Assembly (NCBI GenBank): GCA_942159475.1
Contig: OW804094.1
Coordinates: 133,596,755 to 133,660,754, forward strand
DNA: 64,000 nt
Source: Sthenelais limicola
Taxonomy: Eukaryota; Annelida; Polychaeta; Phyllodocida; Sigalionidae
Direction of reading: 5' to 3'
The translations under genes and the position numbers were made by a program. This document shows positions 1-38,299 of the stretch, in pieces. The notes beneath the pieces are model-generated. The model saw nothing but the letters and a program-made list of their open reading frames with translations. It was not told where the DNA came from and made no database searches. Every line of letters begins with the position of its first letter. The first letter of the stretch is position 1.

Positions 1-676
1 AATGTCATATATCAGCTCCTGTTAGCACTATATCCATTTATAATGTCTATTGTCCTATGTTTTAAGGTGTGAGCAATCCATTTCAGGAGTTACTTTTCTC
101 TTTCAAGTTCATATAAATCATTTAAGGTCATTTTCAAGGTCAAAATCCAATATGGCCGACACTGGGATGCAAGAATGTCATGTAGCTCAGCTCCCTTTAG
201 CACTATATCCAAGTGTAATACCTGTTAGTCCATGTTTTAAGGTATGAGGAATCCATTTCCGACCTTATATTTCAGTTTCAAGGTCATTTTCAATGTCAAA
301 ATCCAATATGGCCGCTACAAGGATAAATAGTGTGATATCTCAGCTCCTGTGGTCACTACATCTATGTATAACACCTTTTTGTATATGTTTAAAGGTGTGA
401 GGAATCCATTTCAGAAGTTACCTTTTTACTTCAATGTTATTCAAGGTCACTTTTAAGATCGAACCCAATATGGCCACCATTGGGTCACAAGAATGTCATG
501 TATCTCAGCTCCTGTTAGTAATACATCCAAGTGTAAAACCAGTTTGTCTATGTTTTAAGGCATGAGAAATTCATTTCTGAAGTTATTTCCTAAGGTCAAA
601 ATCCAATAAGAATGTCATATCATGGCTCCCATTAGCAATACATCCAGCACAATGCGACTTTATCTATGTTTTAAGG
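1..676 (+). repeat. Tandem satellite, about 5 units of 120-173 bp
   Basis: Units begin near 1, 174, 329, 492 and 611. Each runs through the same ordered words: AATGTCAT, CTCAGCTCCTGTTAG, a run near TATCCAAGTGTAATACC, CTATGTTTTAAGG, GAGGAATCCATTTC, AAGGTCA (once to three times) and CCAATATGGCC. The last unit is cut at 676, where a piece of dehydrogenase coding sequence starts. Unit lengths vary because of indels, so the array is old. AAGGTCA-rich repeats of this style are, from memory, common in molluscs. The array runs off the left edge of the window. Confidence 0.9.
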
Positions 677-682
677 TAAACA

Positions 683-847
683 TGGAGCTCTTTGTTCCGT
701 ACAAAAACGTCACAGTCTCAGAGCCCAAGCAGAATCGGCGGGAGCTTGTTAAAGAACTTGTCCCCGATTTCAAAGTTCTTAGGCCTGAAGACCTCAGTGA
801 TAAGAAGGACTGCTTCGACCTGGTTGTCGATTGCTCAGGAAACGTCA
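683..847 (+). pseudogene. Duplicated internal fragment of the 3072-4124 dehydrogenase
   Basis: These 165 bp match 3630-3804 of the dehydrogenase CDS (residues about 187-245, Rossmann-fold part). The only difference I can find by eye is a net 10-bp loss just after the GAGCTCTTTGTTCC stretch; the rest appears identical. The fragment lacks both zinc sites and the GxGxxG loop, so it cannot encode an enzyme. An ORF of 125 codons runs through it by chance (622-999) and joins satellite sequence to the fragment. There are no splice signals or poly(A) at the edges. It is inserted exactly where a satellite unit breaks off. The near identity implies a very recent copy or gene conversion. Confidence 0.93.
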
Positions 848-1266
848 GAAATTCATTCCTATTGTTAGAAATTCGTTCCTGTTGTCATATTCCTGTTTTT
901 AAAGAACTATCAATGTCAATGGCTTATCTCTTTAGCTTTCTGGACCCATTTCAATACTCCTTAATAACTTTCTATCACCCATTAATGGTGAAATGTTGAG
1001 ATGGAGAGTGAAAAGTTACAATATAACATTGCATCACTCTAAATAATGTATCTGTTATATTATTAAAACAACAGCCATTAGGAAAATTGAAAGACCAGGT
1101 GGCATTTACCTGATCTATCCAATATGGTACCCACACTTTGGTTCTGGCATTCCATTCCCAGCCCAATTTACTGAAGTTTGCAGTGAGCAGGGCATGCTGG
1201 AATAAAGCATTATGCAAGCCTGTTGAATATGAGCTTTCTTGCTTCATTCAGAAAAATAGAATAATA

Positions 1267-1395
1267 AGATCAGAAATGAGTTCCTCATGCCTTAAAACAT
1301 AGACAAAGAGGTATTACACATGAATTTAGTACTTTTAGGAGCTGAGATATGACAATCATTCCTGTTTCCTGGTGGCAGCCATGCATCTATTGGTT
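1267..1395 (-). repeat. Inverted single unit of the 1-676 satellite
   Basis: Read on the - strand this stretch gives TATCTCAGCTCCTAAAAG, then TGTAATACCTCTTTGTC, TATGTTTTAAGGCATGAGG and AACTCATTTCTGATC, the same order of words as a satellite unit on the + strand at 492-590. With the array at 1-676 it brackets the dehydrogenase fragment in inverted orientation. The sequence between (848-1266) contains a short direct repeat around AGAAATTC(A/G)TTCCT and otherwise nothing I recognise. Confidence 0.75.
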
Positions 1396-3034
1396 TTTGT
1401 GCATACTGACCATAAGTGGGCTACCGGGTTCCCCAATTTGTATACGGTGGCCTTATTACACGCAGCTTAGTATTTGAATATGAGAAAATTGTCAGTTTTT
1501 TTATTAATTATATGATAATCGAGTGAAGAGTAGATCTAGAGTTAGTTTTTATCGAAAGGTGACGTCTGAAAATATCCTTGAAGAAATATTGGCCTCAAGT
1601 GAATAAAAAGAAATGCCCTTACCTAACACCATATGCCAAGTGCTTGATTTTCCTGAGTTTCCTCCCAGCTATGCTTGATATCCCATGTACATACTTAGAA
1701 ATGGTAGATAAATCGCTCTTTCTTCTTTGTAATCTGACTTTATTTTAAGAGTCTTTTTGAAGTAAATAAACTTGCCCTGTGGGCATGGTAAATAGTGTAC
1801 TCTGTATAATGTCCTTGGACGAATATTCTCGATTTATTATGAAAAGTCGTGGTTGTGTCCATTAGTCTTTTTGAAAATGTGAGAAAAAATCTTAGGAAAG
1901 GAAAAGGATATTCCAAAAAGGATAGGGTTGGATATTCTGAATATACCCGATTACATATATGTATACGTTCTTGCCAATTCAAAACAAGGTTCGGGATGAG
2001 GAATTCTGACACTGGATTTAAACAGCCCAATAGTATTATGATTATTTATGTCCTTATTGAAGCTTGAAGTTCTAGAATGAACCATGTGCCGCCGCCTACA
2101 TTTTGACCATTCCAGAAAACACGAAGTACTTTTTTATCCAGCCCCACACATGGAAGTAAACACAAGGTGGCAGTTGCGCATGAGTCCCACCTGGGTCGAT
2201 TTTGAACATACAACTTTCTGTATCTAGCTGCATTTGACAAACCTTTCTGGATCTATCGGTAATTATATTATGTTTTCTACACAAGCTTCTACACGTGTTT
2301 TATATTGATGGTTTAATTATCTTTAAGTACATGGGCATAGGTTGAAAATGTTTCGTCCACACTCCTAGTTATGTGGCTTTTCTATACTATACGCATCAGT
2401 GAATATGTCATATATAGATGTCTATTTTTAGTTTACCTTGATATGACACTGGATCTTAAACCACCCAAACATGTTTGTGACATTATTTTGGAGGAGTATT
2501 TTCATTTATATGATGTTTTCGCCGCTCTACCTACCCGCATGTGCATACAGACATTCAGAGTGAATGCAACAGTTCTTGGTCGTATTTTATACCAGTGCTG
2601 GGATCTTTATTGTGGACTTTTGTCCACTTTAAGAACCAGACCTAGTTCCCATCAATGAAAAAGAGGATGGTAAGGGGTGAGATCCTCTTATGTCTGAATC
2701 AACTGCCAATCGGCTTTGGGGGGTCATGCGAGGTAATAGGAAATTAAGGCAAATTATTGTCATTTTATAGGCGATATACAATTATTTCTGCAACCAATTA
2801 TTCTAACTTTCCCACCCGTGACCGTAGTATGCGTATGAAGATTCCCTATATATGATTGGACTACGATCCTAGCTGTCGTCATATCCAAAAGTATGGCGTG
2901 GCATAAATTACTTACGTTTGTATGCATAATGTGATATTTAAGCCTAGTTCAATATTGGTGCACCCAATTACAAATTAATGTGTTTTAAATCCATTACCAC
3001 CAGCTTCATTCCTTTGATGCTTGTGTTGTTTCAG
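1396..3034. other. Intergenic DNA upstream of the dehydrogenase
   Basis: No ORF here has codon or domain character. At 3016-3034 a pyrimidine-rich run ending TGTTGTTTCAG looks like a 3' splice acceptor 37 bp before the dehydrogenase start codon, so a non-coding 5' exon may lie in this stretch. I could not place its donor. Confidence 0.5.
3021..3034 (+). promoter_or_regulatory. Probable 3' splice acceptor in the dehydrogenase 5' UTR
   Basis: TGCTTGTGTTGTTTCAG is a good pyrimidine tract with AG, 37 bp before the start codon. It suggests that a leader exon is spliced on even though the CDS itself has no intron. No RNA evidence is available. Confidence 0.4.
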
Positions 3035-3071
3035 ATCATTTCTACAATCGTAGATCTATTGTGTTGTTAAG

Positions 3072-4124
3072 ATGATGGAACCTGGAAATTTCGCGTTGAG
3101 ACGCGACCCAGAGAAGCAGACAGTTGAACGCGTCACTATCCCCATGCCAACCATCACTTCTCCTGATGACGTCATTATCAGCGTCGCTTATGCTGGTATT
3201 TGCGGTACAGACTTGCATATTTTATCGGGAAACTTTCCCGGAGCTCCCTTGAACCTCATCCCCGGACACGAGACGAGCGGTGTTGTGCACGACGTAGGTA
3301 GTGACGTCACATCTCTTCCGATTGGCAGCCACGTCGCTGTGAACCCCCAGACGCGATGCGGACGCTGTGACTCTTGTCGTCGAGGCGAGGCGGAGTATTG
3401 CGTCACAGGATCGCTGGCTACCCAGTGTGGCATCTTCCGCGACGGAGGCTGGAGAAGATTTTGGAAGGTCAACAGGTGTCAGGTCGAGCGGCTGCCGGAC
3501 AATGTGCCGCTCACACTCGGGGTCCTCGCCGAGCCTCTGGCGTGTGTCCATCAGGGCTGGCTCCGGAACGGCCCAATGGACATCGATCACAAGATCCTGA
3601 TCATGGGCACTGGCATCATAGGCCTCCTCTGGAGCTCTTTGTTCCATTGTCGGGGATACAAAAACGTCACAGTCTCAGAGCCCAAGCAGAATCGGCGGGA
3701 GCTTGTTAAAGAACTTGTCCCCGATTTCAAAGTTCTTAGGCCTGAAGACCTCAGTGATAAGAAGGACTGCTTCGACCTGGTTGTCGATTGCTCAGGAAAC
3801 GTCAAAGCCATTGAATCAGGTTTTGGTCTCCTGAAGCGGAAAGGAATCATGAATATATTTGGTTGTGGTGGTTCGGACAGCAGAGTTTCATTTTGTCCTA
3901 TTGATTTCCTGCTGAAAGATCTCACTCTGGTCACAACTTTGATATCCCCATACTCCCTTCCGAAATCAATTCATTTACTCGGCGAGCTTCACAGTCGGGG
4001 TTATCTGAACGTAAATGATTTGTGCATGAAAATATACAATGCAAAGGACAAGGACAACGCGTTATTAGACCTAAAAGCTGGACATATTACAAAAGCTTTG
4101 TTGGATATGCAATCAGATACTTAG
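3072..4124 (+). CDS. Zinc-dependent medium-chain dehydrogenase (sorbitol/threonine/altritol dehydrogenase type)
   Basis: A complete 350-residue single-exon enzyme that should oxidise a secondary alcohol or polyol with NAD(P)+ in the cytosol. In order: GroES-like catalytic domain with catalytic-zinc ligands Cys44 (GICGTDLH) and His66-Glu67 (PGHE), plus Glu154 (LAEPLACVH); a structural zinc lobe with Cys96, Cys99, Cys102 and Cys110; and a Rossmann fold with GTGIIG at 179-184 followed by a strand ending VSEPKQNR, where Glu203 sits at the usual ribose-binding acidic position. Length is normal for the family. Two Met codons open the frame (3072 and 3075); I take the first. The family is usually intron-rich in animals, so the intronless CDS beside an intron-dense neighbour suggests a retrocopy or transferred gene. 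The first two thirds are clearly more GC-rich than the last third. I cannot choose between sorbitol-, threonine- and altritol-dehydrogenase-like from sequence alone. AATAAA at 4543-4548 is a possible poly(A) signal. Confidence 0.93.
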   Translation: MMEPGNFALRRDPEKQTVERVTIPMPTITSPDDVIISVAYAGICGTDLHILSGNFPGAPLNLIPGHETSGVVHDVGSDVTSLPIGSHVAVNPQTRCGRCDSCRRGEAEYCVTGSLATQCGIFRDGGWRRFWKVNRCQVERLPDNVPLTLGVLAEPLACVHQGWLRNGPMDIDHKILIMGTGIIGLLWSSLFHCRGYKNVTVSEPKQNRRELVKELVPDFKVLRPEDLSDKKDCFDLVVDCSGNVKAIESGFGLLKRKGIMNIFGCGGSDSRVSFCPIDFLLKDLTLVTTLISPYSLPKSIHLLGELHSRGYLNVNDLCMKIYNAKDKDNALLDLKAGHITKALLDMQSDT

Positions 4125-6634
4125 AATATTGAACGTTGTCCACGGAAGACTTTTCGACTGACCTCAATCGTTCAATTTGTGTAAAATGTTATGAAAAATA
4201 TGTTTTAAATGATCCAGATCATGTGTTTCACTCTGTGAAGCTTCAAATATAATTCCGATATCATATTGTATGGGATCAATTTAAAATATTGTATAAAGTT
4301 ATATAAGTTACGCATGTCTAATTCTCTGTCATAAACAGATGCTCGATTAACCGAAATTGTATATATAATTGTGGGGGTATATATAATCAGATATCATGAA
4401 TCAGTTCAGTGCCAATTGCAATGTATATAGATAGGGGCCAAGCATTAGAGAGGATTGCATTTCTACTTTAAGAACAATAACTTTTATGCTAGTTTCAATA
4501 ACTGGGAGGCCAAATGCCCTACATGTATACGTACGAATGTGCAATAAAATAACAACACAGCCAACATCACTGCCGGGTAATGCTTTTATTTATTATCTTT
4601 GTATGTTATCTACTAATCCTTTTAATTTTCCTAGACAACATGTAACAAATGGGATGAGGGGGTCACAGATATTTCTCCAACGGTCAACAAGCTCCATGGG
4701 TTTCATTATGTTCCGGGATAGTTTTGGCTTTATACCTTTCTTTTTACACATTAACCATTTGTTCCCTTGATACTCTAACAAATACACAACCAATTATTTT
4801 ACAATGTAAATCCCACGAACCCCTCGGAGTCTAAATGATAACATGACCACCATCATCATTACAATATTACAATCTGAGATCATGCTATAGTAGGACATCA
4901 ATTTATTAACATATAACCACGAATCCAACTTTGAATTTGTCCCGTCATTGTAATATTTACCAGGAAATCCAGGTCACTTCATGCAGGAATTAATGTCACA
5001 ACCACATTATTTGCGTTACCACAGCGTAACTTATTGTATAAATTAGTCTTTATACATGTTCTGTAATGTCCGATTTCTCCAAACAAGGACAAACATATCC
5101 TTGCCATATTATTAATCAATCGTCTACATACGTACTGCTATGGTTTGCGAGCTCCAATCTTGTCAGTCTCTAACCAGTGTTATTGATCGACGAAACTTGA
5201 ATTTTCATCTTGCTTCGAAGCAATCGTTTGTAATCACATCAATTTAGAACTACTACATTTTATCCTCCTTTGCATATAAAATTAAAGTTGATTAACATCA
5301 CCAGTTTTGTCGATGTAATGACATGTTGATTATATACAACAACTACATGCAGTCAGTCCCATTCGCTGAATCGCTTTCCTAAACGAGCTAGTACAGCATG
5401 CTAATCGTCCTGTCTATTAGAAGCACATATTCACCATTACACGATAGGACTAGAATATTTGCCATGTACTCATATCTATATTATATATACAGCCCTCATC
5501 CATCCAAATCCTTCCTTTGTACTAAATACATCTTCATCCTTATTTTGGGACCCTTATATTGATAAATAGACGAAGCCCCAATGCCAAGTCCTATATGATA
5601 CTAAATAAATGGCTATCCTTTGTAACTAGAGCTCTCAGTATCGTCCCAAATTGCTTTGAAATGCAGCTAATGTATTTGGTAACGGTCCTCAACAAAACCG
5701 CCTCAAAATAATCTATGTATGGATGGTCATTGCAACACTCCGCATCCATTTATATTACACTAGGATTCTATATATCATACTACATGTCACGTGTATAGAT
5801 CCTCAGGAGAAATCATTGAAATATTATATTCTTCCTTTGATGAAATTAATCGCGTGGAAAGGAATTGGACTACAAGGGTATCGATTCTGAATGTATGAAA
5901 GCAATGAATGCATGGCTCATCATGTCTAGTCATTCACATATGTCTTGATGAGAAAAGAATTGTCTTGCGGTGATCCATCATTGCCTTTTCTCATGGCATT
6001 ACTTATTAACCTGATGAATGTCTCTAAACATGTTTCCCTGGAACATAAGTGTAATATAGTGAACACTGCTCGCCCCGCAATCAACCGATGACTACACAAG
6101 AACTTATTTTACTTAGAGGATCATAGTATAGAGATACTTTTGATTTGCTCCTTGGTTGAAATGATTCGACACGGTGCATCAGTGTTCATTTTCAGGCAAC
6201 GGGAAAGAGAATGTCATTTATAGATCATTGAATCCTAGTCATAAAAAAGTAGGGATTTGGTGAATCGCAACCAAGTGTTAATTATATATTTCTTACAAAA
6301 TGTAGAACGACTGGATGAGTTCAGACTTTCTGATACATCTTCGTTTTAACAAGATCACCGCATAAATCTACGCGTGGAAAACATCCTTCTCCGAAGTCCA
6401 GACTCACGATAAAATAAGCAAAAGGACCACTTATAGGTGTAGGGGGTTTGCAGAGGTTGTTTCCTAAAGCTATCGCCGATCCATATTATAGCCACTCAGG
6501 CTTATTTATGGAATAGGAGAAAATTCATCGCGACAACCTATAGGTAGGTTGATGAACACATCAATCGCTTCCCCTTTCTGTGAGTCCGTTGTTAATATTT
6601 ATGTGATCCAAGTTGTTGTCTGGAAGTTTATTTC
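4125..6634. other. Convergent 3' regions of the dehydrogenase (+) and VMAT (-)
   Basis: The two genes end tail-to-tail across about 2.5 kb. The first ~430 bp are probably dehydrogenase 3' UTR (AATAAA at 4543). VMAT 3' UTR must lie below 6635: AATAAA on the - strand at 6633-6628 follows the stop codon by only a couple of bases, too close to be the only signal. No further gene is seen. Confidence 0.5.
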
Positions 6635-34154
<27,520 letters not shown>

Positions 34155-34162
34155 CCTTCAAT

Positions 34163-37100
34163 CTGAAAATACACAATGGGAAGCAAATGTTAGAAATGTT
34201 TCATTTAGCACCATTAGGCTCTTCTCAATAACAACTAGTCTCGTTACCTTTTACGGGACCAAAACATATATATTGTCGCGGAACTAAATGACGCAAATAA
34301 ATACAATAAAGGGAAATAAGACGAAGGCAGGTAATGGCAGTGCACAAGCAGAACCAAGCTCTGAAACGACAACGAAGTGGATGTGTAAGCATCAAACCAA
34401 GCCACACCTCCTCAAGAATTTCGTCTAGTCAGTAGCTTTATATATGATGTGTAGCAGATAACTGAGTCTAAACTCGCACAAGAACTATAATTGTAGGAAT
34501 GCTCTGATTTCTCGGGTTTCTCGGGTGATTAGAGCTTTTCGTCGTATATTGTATCAAATTTCATGACTGTACTCAATACTCATGAATTCATGCATTTGCA
34601 AGGACATCCTATGTGACTGTATTGGACTATTATACCAATGAATTGCCACCCAGAAATAGCGTAAATTAGGTAATGTTCATTTACTGTATGAATTATTTAT
34701 CAAATTTCTGAAAGGTTAACCTCGTTGGAATCCGCTTGATTTCATCTTCTCAAATGTCAAAAATCAATTTTTGCGACATTAGAATAATTGTTCTAGAACA
34801 CATCGCATATGGCTGTAACTAGTCTTGAAATGAGATTTTATGTAATTATATAACAAAACTTTTTCTATTGAAGTCTGAGGATGGATTTCGTCTCTTAAAC
34901 CAAAAGTGGTTTGATGGTAATACGTGTATATCATATGCGCCTATGTCTCCTAACTTGTACATTGATAACTATTTTTTAATAGTCAGGACTTATACTGAGA
35001 CTATTACTATTGTAACATACCTAAGCCTGTTTAAAAACTTTGAATAACAACAACTCTGGAACGACAACTCTAAAAGATGACAACCAAAGAAACCTAAAAT
35101 ATTTTGGACACGTCAGAAGTACTGATGCCACCCTTAGAAAGTAATGGGCGATGCGTATAATATGTGTATAATATTTTATTTTATATAACAGACCTTTATA
35201 ACTCTGAAACGCACTGTGCAGGTGGTGTGATGTAACCAGCTATAATTAGATTAGATTCGTAAAAGAAGCACACCATTTCCTCTCCAACTGTCATATCTGG
35301 GAAGGTCTGTCAGTCTGCCAAACTACTATGATTGGAACACTCCATTCCGTTCTTGTTCAAAATACACTAATTTACTTAATTCTTTGATTTTTCAAAAACA
35401 CACCAATTCATTGTATGAACAATGTGCATGGCATGTAACGCCATAACCACTGGAGCAAAAATTCCATCCGACTTACTTGATTACTTGTCGTTCTTTGAAT
35501 GATTTCTTACATTCAAAATCAATCACCACAGCATGAGAAAAGCACCCAATATGCTCTCGCCTATAGATGTTTATTTGTCAGTATACCTATCCATTGTAAG
35601 TTATTACCTGCTAGTTAATGTACCTTCGGAAGAGCTTTTGTGGCAGATATCTGTACCTTTTCCCACATGTAGTTGTACTATACTCTGTATGTTATATTGA
35701 TATGGAAATAAGGTTTCATGAACATAATGCTCTATGCTCATGGGGTCCAGACATAATCTAACATATAGTTCAAATTTGTGCTAAATTCGTAAACATATGA
35801 ACCTAGTGGCAACTGGCACTTGACTATTTCATGCAACACGTTTACGCCTACATAACCATGACGTATCTTTGAAGTATCTTACTATGTTATGTGATTAATT
35901 GTGGATGTTACTATAGTTTAATAAAGGGAGCTGTGGGGAACACCACTGAAGTGAATTATAATGGCATTGTTTTGACATTTTCACAGAATTAATACTACAA
36001 TTTCCCACTTTGATTGATTGCTTCTATTCCCCCTACCTTATGTAGATCCAGTCCTTACACAATGAGTATTGATTGTTAAAGTGAACGTTGTCAATGTAAC
36101 AGAAGACTTGTTCGAGCCGAAAGCGTTTAGAGATTCTAGCATTTAAATCATTCTTCTCTCACTAATACCGCGCCATATGTGTAGCCCCTTATCAGTAAAT
36201 TAGCCCTTTATAGATACACGAGCAACAGGCCATAAAATGCCTCTTCGAAAGGATCCAATCCCCTGACATTGATTCGCCTAATTCGCAAGTTCAAAGTGGC
36301 ATATAAATTTGCCTACTGGCGGTGGAGAGGTAAAATTGTCCGATTAACATAACGACTATAATTGTGCACCAACTTGGGCTGATGGAGCCTACTATAAATA
36401 ATAGCAAGCAGGCGTCCATTATGTTTACATGGTATTTGACGCGAGGCATTTTAGCACAGAATGAGCAACATGTGGTATTCAAATATCCATGATAGGAATT
36501 ACAATATAGGAATCTGGTAAAGTATGATGCCTCCTTAATGGGTGCATTTCCATATACTACTACCGCTCACAAAGGCTATATTAAGTGAGTAGTATAGGAA
36601 AAGAGAATAAATAATCAAAACGTTTGATAGAACTGTAACAGTAGGCCAACGCTAGAGATTCGTGGCTAACTTCAGATTATTTCACTGGGTAACTTGCCAT
36701 TTACAATGCCACACGTCTACCTGAAGCCACACAGGTTGCCTATATAACTGGCCATGAAATTAAATCTGTGAATCTAATCAAATTGTGAAAAGGTCTTGTC
36801 CATTTTCTGGTCCAGTCGATAAAGGCAAGGCTCGGTATAACTACTTCTACAAACTCAGAATGATATTAATAATCGATATGAAAAATGATTATGAGCGAAC
36901 AATTAGCCTTATACTGTGTCCCCAATCCGAATATGCAATGTGCTTGGGTTCATTTCCGCGTGGCATGCTGCGTCCAGTGTGTCCTCACGCATTGCATGTA
37001 CACGATTCATGCACGTGCATTAGCCGAGGCCCTAACCATTATAATAGCTGCACATAACTCGGTGTCCCGAATTATGCATCAAGCGCCGTACATACAATGA

Positions 37101-38089
37101 TATAGTACCACGCACAGGTGAACACATTGAGGCCTAAATAAGTGTGATGCCTCAATTGATCAAGACCAACTATTCAACCTGCTATCCCTCCCTTTCAAAT
37201 TAACATTTATTTCAGTTGCGGCCATTTATCCTCCAATGATCCTAGAACATTAGTGAGGAAAATATTATGTCAGAGGTTTAACCCTCCTCATCCCACATGT
37301 GTGATCAACATGCTAAATACTGTTATTTAGCTACCGTAGTAGATGCGAATGGTTCTCAATACATGCAGCCTATAACCTGACTGAGTCCGGGTGAAACATC
37401 TTCGGAATGTATCGTGACGCCTGTGCTTATGCTGTTATCATCAATGGACTTTTTATTATTCCAAGTTCAAATTCTGGTCCAATATACGTTTCATAGTACA
37501 GATCCGAAGATAAAAAAACATTGCAATTTCCCCATTGCAAGTATGCATTGTTAATCAATATACTAGTTCTATTATCATACATTTGTACATTTATTCGGGA
37601 ACGTTGAATTCCGTACTAGTACATTCCCTATGTAGGATATCAAATATGATCGGATGATGAATTAATGGAAGTCTTGGATTTCTACAAGGAAAATCAAACC
37701 AGAGACACTCTGTCCAAATGAATTGGCTGACTCCACACAAATGCTTCAGGAATAGACATTAACGGACTGCCTACTTGCCAAATGCATACAATATGAAAAG
37801 TGTACCTTGGAAAAGAGTATGTACTATGATGAAGCATGGAATCCGGATACATTAATATTCTTACTGATTTGTGCACTATTAATTTAGGTACATTCAGTAT
37901 GGTTCGATGCTGGATGCCAAGGAAGGCCTTTTAATCCCCATATTCTTGATAAACTATGTCAAGAAGTACAACCATCAGATAAAAAAGAGAGCGACATCTC
38001 AAGAAGGAGGCGATGGTGGGATTTACAATGAAGGCAAACCAGAACTACTCCCCAACCAATGACGCGTAACCAATAGGGATTAAACTTAC
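34163..38089. other. Presumed 5' UTR intron of VMAT
   Basis: AT-rich DNA with no coding signature, apart from random ORFs under 95 codons. Confidence 0.4.
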
Positions 38090-38240
38090 CATTGTTAAAC
38101 ACACGAGCGAGCGAGGATGCTATTGCTTTGCAGTAACTAAACTATAACCTAAACACACGGCAGTCTCGCCCGAGTACTCCAATGTGTCCGACACGAAGCC
38201 AAACGGGCCTGCTTTGTAGCCTGCACAAATGGTGCGTGCT
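38090..38240 (-). other. VMAT: Candidate non-coding first exon / promoter region of VMAT
   Basis: On the - strand a donor AATG|GTAAGTTTA lies at 38090/38089, at the end of a locally GC- and CpG-richer stretch containing GCTCGCTCGCTCGTG. Exon 1 at 34162 has an acceptor and needs such a leader. The 5' boundary is not visible. CCAAT motifs at 38055-38073 lie on the intron side. The link to VMAT is inferred from strand and position only. Confidence 0.4.
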
Positions 38241-38299
38241 TCGGGTCATTGTGCACGATTCACGATTTGTCTGTGTCAATTTAGCTTTTCATGGCGGAG

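Noticed and set aside
1..676. AAGGTCA words as nuclear-receptor half-sites
   Set aside because: They recur only because they are part of the satellite unit; spacing is set by the repeat, not by paired half-sites.
622..999. 125-codon ORF starting in the satellite
   Set aside because: It only reads through the captured dehydrogenase fragment; both ends are non-genic and the enzyme's functional sites are missing.
3188..3934. Several ORFs of 77-141 codons in other frames across the dehydrogenase
   Set aside because: They are shadows of the GC-rich true frame, which alone carries the zinc and NAD motifs.
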